5,746 nucleotides of DNA, taken from assembly GCA_012841485.1 (NCBI GenBank), contig DUUU01000049.1, positions 1 through 5,746 of the forward strand, given 5' to 3'. Below the pieces are notes generated by a model. The model ran no database searches. It saw only the letters and a program-made list of their open reading frames with translations, and was not told where the DNA came from. Both the position numbers and the translations under genes were made by a program. The stretch comes from Armatimonadota bacterium. GTDB lineage: Bacteria > Armatimonadota > JAAZEB01. This document shows, piece by piece, positions 1 through 5,746 of this stretch (position 1 is its first letter; each line of letters opens with the position of its first letter).

Positions 1-612
1 CACCGGCGGGATCGCGCACCCAAAACGCTCCCGGTCGGCAAGCCAGCACCGCCGCAGCAGGCCCTCCCCTGCCCCGCGGAGACGCGCTCTCTCCTCGCTC
101 TCCAGATCGTTCCAGAGGCTGGCCCCGCCTGGCATGGCTGCCGGCAGGAGCACGTGCCTGGCGACCGCCTCTCCCAGCGCCACCGTGCAGATCGCCGGTT
201 GAAATGAGGAGGTGAGGATGCGCGCGTTCCCATCGGCGAAGTCAACAGCGTAGACGCCAAGCCCACCGGTATCCCAGTCGATGAAGAGGCACACGCCGTG
301 CTCCTGGCGATCGAGGATCCGGTCGTGGAGCGCCGCGAGGAAGAGGGCACGATAGGGCTCGATGCCGGTCCGGTGTACGAGGCGCGGGAGAGCGAACATC
401 CCCTCCTGGAGATCGCCCTCGCCTTCGCGAGACACGATGCCGGCGACCGCCCCCGCGCCGCCCGCGGCCAGCCGGGCAAAGGCCGTCTCCCACTCCGCCG
501 CGACCGCGCGGCGTAGCAGGGGCTGATACATCGCTGCCCGTGCCGGCTCTCCCAACGCCAGGGTGAGCCCCGCAACGATAGGTGCCTCCCCAGGATGAAG
601 AGGTCGTGTCAC
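1..612 (-). CDS. Unrecognised protein, C-terminus cut off by window edge
   Basis: Reading the minus strand from a GTG at 612-610 gives 204 codons without a stop down to position 1, so the gene continues beyond the window and only its N-terminal part is visible. Codon use looks coding, with mostly G or C in third positions. The product appears soluble: no signal peptide or membrane segment is evident. An alpha-rich N-terminal half (around YQPLLRRAVAAEW, residues 29-41) is followed by a stretch resembling beta strands (HGVCLFIDWDTGGLGVYAVD, residues 105-124), then another helical, Arg/Glu-rich part (residues 170-196). I do not recognise a family and assign no function. The start is uncertain. 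GTG 612 has a GGGGGAA a few bases upstream, and the frame stays open to a stop at 717-715, with further possible starts at TTG 660 and GTG 702. The next gene upstream on this strand is the oxidoreductase, 265 bp away. Confidence 0.75.
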   Translation of the reverse strand, partial: MTRPLHPGEAPIVAGLTLALGEPARAAMYQPLLRRAVAAEWETAFARLAAGGAGAVAGIVSREGEGDLQEGMFALPRLVHRTGIEPYRALFLAALHDRILDRQEHGVCLFIDWDTGGLGVYAVDFADGNARILTSSFQPAICTVALGEAVARHVLLPAAMPGGASLWNDLESEERARLRGAGEGLLRRCWLADRERFGCAIPPV

Positions 613-725
613 TCCGGCGTTCCCCCAACTCGATCGCGCTGAGTGATTGGCGCGGCCCAAGGGGTCTTCACGTGCGGTAGCTCCATGAAGGCATGAGAAC
701 ACCTCTTCGTGATTTCAACTTCCAT
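609..725 (-). CDS. Possible small ORF overlapping the next gene's start
   Basis: This is a 38-codon ATG frame on the minus strand (product begins MEVEITKRCSHAF and ends RDRVGGTPE). Its TGA stop (611-609) overlaps the GTG start of the downstream gene in the sequence GTGA, an arrangement typical of translationally coupled genes. A purine-rich GGAAGGAG lies upstream, but about 14 nt from the ATG, farther than usual. The frame is open a little beyond the ATG, to a stop about 15 codons upstream. No domain is recognisable, and so short a frame in GC-rich DNA could occur by chance. The start/stop overlap is the main argument for it; the poor ribosome-site spacing and lack of any family likeness argue against it. 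Confidence 0.22.
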   Translation of the reverse strand: MEVEITKRCSHAFMELPHVKTPWAAPITQRDRVGGTPE

Positions 726-877
726 GACGAGTGGCGCTACTCCTTCCGCAACCAGTGATACGCGCGGGCGTCACGGTCAGAGAAGCTTTGACAGCGCGGG
801 GAGGGACGGGTTGGGGGCTTCCATCCATCCTCCGGGCAACCGCGGGGCGGCTGGCGGGCGATGCGCGAGAAGAACGC

Positions 878-1921
878 CTATCCCCAGGTGCTGGCGACCG
901 CCACGCTGGCGCGGGTACGCAGCGACTCCGCGGCCGCGTCCAGAACGGCGACGACTCGGCGCGCCTCTTCCGGCTTCACGGCGAGCTCCGTGCCTTTCAG
1001 AAGCACATCGGCGATGTTCTGGTAGTACAATTTCCAGCTTGGGCGCAGGCTTTCGACCACCATCTCGGCGGAGAGCCCGCCGCGCTGGGTGAAGACGCGA
1101 GCCCGGTCGGCGGGGTCTTCCCTCGCCGCGTCGATATCGCCGGCGATCATGGCGGGTTCCTGGGGGTCGCGCCCCGTCTTCACCAGGCCCCCCTCTTCCC
1201 CGAGGATGTACCACCGCGGCTTGGGCGCCTTCGCCAGCCGGCTCACCTCGACGCGGAAGAGCACCCCGTTGGCAAACCGCATCTGCAGGAGGCCATGGCT
1301 GCCGCTGGTCGCCTCCCACTTGCGCGCCTGCACGTCGCACCACACGCTCTCGACGTCGGCATCGACTAGGAGAAGCGCTTGGTCAATCAGGTGGGCGCCC
1401 CAATCGGCCAGGAGCGTGCCGGCCGCTTCGGCATCGGCGCGCCAGCCGCGCGGCGCCCCGTAGCCGGTGATGGAAGACTCGTAGAGGAAAGGCTCGCCGA
1501 TCCATCCCTCCGCGATCACTTGGCGCACGGTAGCAAAATCAAAGTCCCAGCGGCGATTGTGGAAGACGCTGAGCAGCCTGCCGGTGCGCCGCGCCGCGGC
1601 AATCATCGCGTCGCACTCCGCGGCGGTCATCGCCATCACCTTGTCGGTGACGACATGCTTGCCCGCTTCCAGGGAGCGGATCGTGAGGTCCGCGTGGGTG
1701 TCGTGCGGCGTCGCCACGACCACCAGATCGATGCCGGGGTCGGCGAGGAGACCCTCGACGGCGGCGTAGGTCCGCACGCCATGCTCCGCCTCAGCGCGCG
1801 CCCGGCGCTCCGCGTCGCGCGAGACGACGGCGCTCAGCTTCAGTCCCTGCGCCAGGCCAATCAGGTAAGCGTGAAAGCAGCGACCCGCGAAACCGTAACC
1901 GATGATGCCAACTTCAATCAT
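878..1921 (-). CDS. Gfo/Idh/MocA-family NAD(P)-dependent oxidoreductase
   Basis: This 347-residue protein has the normal family length. The N-terminus is a Rossmann fold with the dinucleotide motif G8-Y-G10-F-A-G13, in the context GIIGYGFAGRCFHAYL, which resembles E. coli YdgJ and Bacillus IolU/IolW (scyllo-inositol dehydrogenase branch). VVVATPHDTHADL (residues 67-79) and EAGKHVVTDKV (residues 85-95) follow; Lys94 is the family's conserved lysine, but the usual EKP or DKP triplet reads DKV. FHNRRWD (residues 120-126) is typical of the YdgJ-like branch. DWGAHLIDQ (residues 173-181) supplies the conserved Asp173, His177 and Asp180 of the C-terminal alpha/beta domain. The expected reaction is reversible oxidation of a hydroxyl on a sugar, polyol or inositol in the cytoplasm; the substrate cannot be read from the sequence. 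The ATG is supported by GGAGGAG at 1926-1932, four bases upstream. The gene is divergent from ilvE and ends in TAG with no clear terminator behind it. Confidence 0.96.
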   Translation of the reverse strand: MIEVGIIGYGFAGRCFHAYLIGLAQGLKLSAVVSRDAERRARAEAEHGVRTYAAVEGLLADPGIDLVVVATPHDTHADLTIRSLEAGKHVVTDKVMAMTAAECDAMIAAARRTGRLLSVFHNRRWDFDFATVRQVIAEGWIGEPFLYESSITGYGAPRGWRADAEAAGTLLADWGAHLIDQALLLVDADVESVWCDVQARKWEATSGSHGLLQMRFANGVLFRVEVSRLAKAPKPRWYILGEEGGLVKTGRDPQEPAMIAGDIDAAREDPADRARVFTQRGGLSAEMVVESLRPSWKLYYQNIADVLLKGTELAVKPEEARRVVAVLDAAAESLRTRASVAVASTWG

Positions 1922-1994
1922 GGAACTCCTCCGGGTGGGCGCTATGGGCGCTATCGCGAGTCCCGTTCGGCGGGGCGAGCGAGGCGTCCTTCAC
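1914..1994 (-). CDS. Possible 26-codon leader ORF upstream of the oxidoreductase
   Basis: A GTG at 1994-1992 is preceded by AAAGGAGG (2006-1999), a near-perfect Shine-Dalgarno sequence, with a rather short 4-nt gap. The frame runs 26 codons (MKDASLAPPNGTRDS through PEEFHD) and stops with TGA at 1916-1914, overlapping the first eight bases of the oxidoreductase gene in another frame. The oxidoreductase ribosome site lies inside it, so ribosomes translating this frame would pass over that site, as in coupled or leader-peptide arrangements. The product has no recognisable domain and no run of one regulatory amino acid; its SAHSAH stretch comes from the tandem DNA repeat. It may equally be a chance frame behind a purine-rich stretch. 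Confidence 0.3.
   Translation of the reverse strand: MKDASLAPPNGTRDSAHSAHPEEFHD
1937..1954. repeat. Perfect 9-bp tandem repeat, two copies
   Basis: GGGCGCTAT occurs twice head to tail on the plus strand (1937-1945 and 1946-1954), about 15-33 bp before the oxidoreductase start and just upstream of its ribosome site. It could be replication slippage, or part of a binding site in the leader. With only two copies, nothing more can be said. Confidence 0.8.
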
Positions 1995-2134
1995 ACCCCC
2001 TCCTTTCTCCTGACGCTGGGTGCATGCCGGTGCGCTGAAGTGGGAAGAATAGGGTGGGAGGTAGTCGCGGTGGGCCCCCGAGACACCGTCAGGAAGGCCG
2101 CTCGGAGGCCCCGAAAGCGCCTGCCCGAAACGAT

Positions 2135-2175
2135 CCAAACCGCCGGCAGTGGCATCGCCGCGACGCCCGGTTTGG
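2135..2175. promoter_or_regulatory. 8-bp inverted repeat abutting the ilvE -35 element; candidate operator
   Basis: The arms CCAAACCG (2135-2142) and CGGTTTGG (2168-2175) are perfect inverted copies separated by 25 bp. Their centres are 33 bp apart, close to three helical turns, so two bound protein units would sit on the same face of the DNA. The right arm ends at the base immediately before the predicted -35 hexamer TTGATT (2176-2181). This suits a regulator contacting RNA polymerase or blocking it. This is inferred from geometry only; I do not recognise the half-site as belonging to a known regulator. An RNA stem is less likely, because the repeat lies upstream of the predicted plus-strand transcription start. 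Confidence 0.4.
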
Positions 2176-2205
2176 TTGATTTGTAAGAAGGTTGTGTGTT
2201 ATACT
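2176..2205 (+). promoter_or_regulatory. Predicted sigma70-type extended -10 promoter of ilvE-clpC
   Basis: The -35 TTGATT (2176-2181) and -10 TATACT (2200-2205) are 18 bp apart. TGT directly before the -10 supplies the extended TGn motif. This AT-richer patch stands out in an otherwise GC-rich region. Transcription would start near 2212, leaving a leader of about 110 nt before ilvE. Because clpC lies 30 bp behind ilvE, this promoter probably drives both genes. Confidence 0.65.
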
Positions 2206-2211
2206 GAGTTC

Positions 2212-2321
2212 GAAGGAACAGCACGTCTTACATTGTAGACGTCTGTCGAGTCCGGGGCGTTTGTGTCGGGGGAGAAACCGAACTGCCCGGTGCAGACGCA
2301 GCACGGACGGGGTGAAAACCA
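2212..2321 (+). promoter_or_regulatory. ilvE 5' leader with small inverted repeats
   Basis: The predicted untranslated leader is about 110 nt. It contains a 6-bp stem ACGTCT/AGACGT (2223-2228 with 2237-2242, 8-nt loop). A second imperfect stem pairs 2287-2293 with 2301-2306, with one bulged G and a 7-nt loop, and ends two bases before the ilvE ribosome site. I see no T-box, no rho-independent terminator with a T-run, and no leader peptide rich in branched-chain codons, so classical attenuation is not supported. The stems may only be chance pairings in GC-rich RNA. Confidence 0.3.
2309..2315 (+). promoter_or_regulatory. Ribosome binding site fixing the ilvE TTG start
   Basis: GGGGTGA matches the GGTGA part of the anti-Shine-Dalgarno complement and lies six bases before TTG 2322. 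It supports the non-ATG start, together with the family-typical N-terminus IYINGELVP that begins straight after it. Confidence 0.6.
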
Positions 2322-3194
2322 TTGCAGATCTACATCAACGGGGAGTTGGTGCCGGAGTCAGAGGCAAAGGTGTCGGTGTTCGACCACGGTCTCCTGTATG
2401 GGGACGGGGCGTTCGAGGGAATTCGCGCCTATAGCGGGCGGGTCTTCCGGCTGTACGAGCACGTCGAACGCCTCTGCCGATCCGCGCAGCATCTGGCAAT
2501 CCAGATGCCCGTGACCCGGGATGGCCTGGCTGAGGCGATCCTGAGCACGGCGCGCGCCAACAATCTGAGGGATGGCTATATCCGCGTCACGCTCACGCGC
2601 GGCGTGGGCTTGGGGCTGGATCCGAAGAAGATCACGAATCCGACGCTGGTGATCATCGCCAGCCAGTTGGCCCTCTATCCCCGAGAGATGTATGAGAACG
2701 GCCTGGAGTTGGTCACCGTGGCGTTGCGCGTTCCTCCAGCACAGGCGCTGGAGCCGCGCATCAAATCGCTCGGGAAGTACGTCAACAACATCCTGGCCAA
2801 GATGGAGGCAAACCGCGCGGGCGCAGGCGAAGGCCTGATGCTGAGCAGCGATGGCTATGTCGCGGAGGCGACCGGAGACAACATCTTCATCCTCAGCGGG
2901 GGGGAGATGCTCACGCCGCCGCCGCATGTAGGCATCCTGGAAGGCATCACGCGCGCCACCGCGATGGAGCTTGCCCGAAAGCTTGAGATCCCGGTATCGG
3001 AGCGAATGCTGACGCTTTACGATATCTATAACGCCGACGAGTGTTTCCTAACCGGTACCGCTGCCGAGATTATTCCCGCGGTGAAGGTGGACGGCCGCCT
3101 GATCGGCACCGGCCGCCCGGGTCCGCTGACCAAGCGTTTGATGGCGGAGTTCCGGGCACTCGTAGCGGAGGAAGGTGTACCTATCAGCCGTTGA
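2322..3194 (+). CDS. ilvE: Branched-chain amino acid aminotransferase (class IV PLP)
   Basis: IlvE is a cytoplasmic PLP enzyme that exchanges amino groups between leucine, isoleucine or valine and 2-oxoglutarate: the last step of their synthesis and the first of their breakdown. The 290-residue protein has the length of the short bacterial form. It opens with IYINGELVP and VSVFDHGLLYGDGAFEGIRAY (residues 17-37), the classic IlvE start. H47-x-x-R50-L matches the phosphate-binding arginine region. Lys148 in RIKSL is the expected Schiff-base lysine. Glu182 in AEATGDNIF should contact the PLP ring nitrogen. GILEGITR (residues 204-211) and TGTAAEI (residues 244-250) complete the cofactor site. The start codon is TTG, with a matching ribosome site and no better alternative. 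Related class IV enzymes (D-amino acid aminotransferase, aminodeoxychorismate lyase) share the fold, but the N-terminus and EGIRAY favour IlvE. clpC follows after 30 bp. Confidence 0.95.
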   Translation: MQIYINGELVPESEAKVSVFDHGLLYGDGAFEGIRAYSGRVFRLYEHVERLCRSAQHLAIQMPVTRDGLAEAILSTARANNLRDGYIRVTLTRGVGLGLDPKKITNPTLVIIASQLALYPREMYENGLELVTVALRVPPAQALEPRIKSLGKYVNNILAKMEANRAGAGEGLMLSSDGYVAEATGDNIFILSGGEMLTPPPHVGILEGITRATAMELARKLEIPVSERMLTLYDIYNADECFLTGTAAEIIPAVKVDGRLIGTGRPGPLTKRLMAEFRALVAEEGVPISR

Positions 3195-3224
3195 GTATGC
3201 CACTGGATTGGAGGGAAGCAGAGG

Positions 3225-5696
<2,472 letters not shown>

Positions 5697-5746
5697 CGAC
5701 CGCCTTCAAGGCGCGAGCGAGATCGTGCTGTAGGTGCGCGGGGGCG

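Noticed and set aside
693..758. A 21-codon plus-strand frame (MRTPLRDFNFHDEWRYSFRNQ without its last residue looks protein-like) considered as a gene remnant
   Set aside because: It is very short, matches no family I know, has no ribosome site, and is the exact codon-register complement of the minus-strand small ORF region.
788..816. Perfect TTGACA on the plus strand, considered as a promoter -35
   Set aside because: The sequence at the -10 distance is G-rich (TTGGGG), and no plus-strand gene follows it.
731..1369. A 212-codon plus-strand frame overlapping the oxidoreductase
   Set aside because: It is mostly antisense to an intact family member, has no ribosome site or recognisable motif, and the opposite strand explains the coding bias.
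2358..2927. A 189-codon minus-strand frame inside ilvE
   Set aside because: It is antisense to a well-supported gene; its composition is that of a shadow frame.
5701..5713. Hairpin CGCCT-TCA-AGGCG just after clpC, considered as a terminator
   Set aside because: The stem is only five base pairs and no T-run follows, so it does not support a rho-independent terminator. The true end of the transcript may lie beyond the window.

Overview
The window is high-GC bacterial DNA. It holds two apparently complete plus-strand genes (ilvE, clpC), one complete minus-strand gene (a Gfo/Idh/MocA oxidoreductase) and one minus-strand gene cut off by the left edge. I see no mobile elements, CRISPR arrays, tRNA or rRNA genes. 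The ClpC is of the kind found in Gram-positive bacteria, cyanobacteria and several deep-branching phyla. Its N-terminal wording, the GC content and the gene mix would fit a phylum such as Armatimonadota or Chloroflexota. That placement is a weak inference and I cannot fix the taxon from the sequence alone.

Layout. Positions 1-612 (minus) carry an open frame of 204 codons that leaves the window without a stop. I do not recognise its product. A possible 38-codon frame (609-725, minus) ends in a GTGA overlap with its GTG start. The rest of the gap up to 877 holds nothing else I can support. Positions 878-1921 (minus) encode an NAD(P)-dependent oxidoreductase resembling the YdgJ/IolU/IolW branch. 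Positions 1922-2321 form a 400-bp divergent intergenic region. On its minus-strand side lies a possible 26-codon leader ORF with a strong Shine-Dalgarno sequence, containing a 9-bp tandem repeat. On its plus-strand side lies a good sigma70-type extended -10 promoter, with an 8-bp inverted repeat abutting its -35 element, followed by a leader of about 110 nt. ilvE (2322-3194, TTG start) and clpC (3225-5696) follow on the plus strand, 30 bp apart, and are probably co-transcribed.

How the genes work together. IlvE makes or breaks down branched-chain amino acids. ClpC is the AAA+ unfoldase that feeds ClpP and handles damaged or tagged proteins. They share no obvious pathway, so their pairing looks like a transcriptional arrangement rather than a functional module. 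The usual Firmicutes neighbours of clpC (ctsR, mcsA, mcsB) are not upstream of it here. The window looks mainly like ordinary core-genome sequence. The points worth a second look are the control region upstream of ilvE, the small overlapping ORFs and the unrecognised left-edge gene. I found no clear sign of a new multi-gene system.
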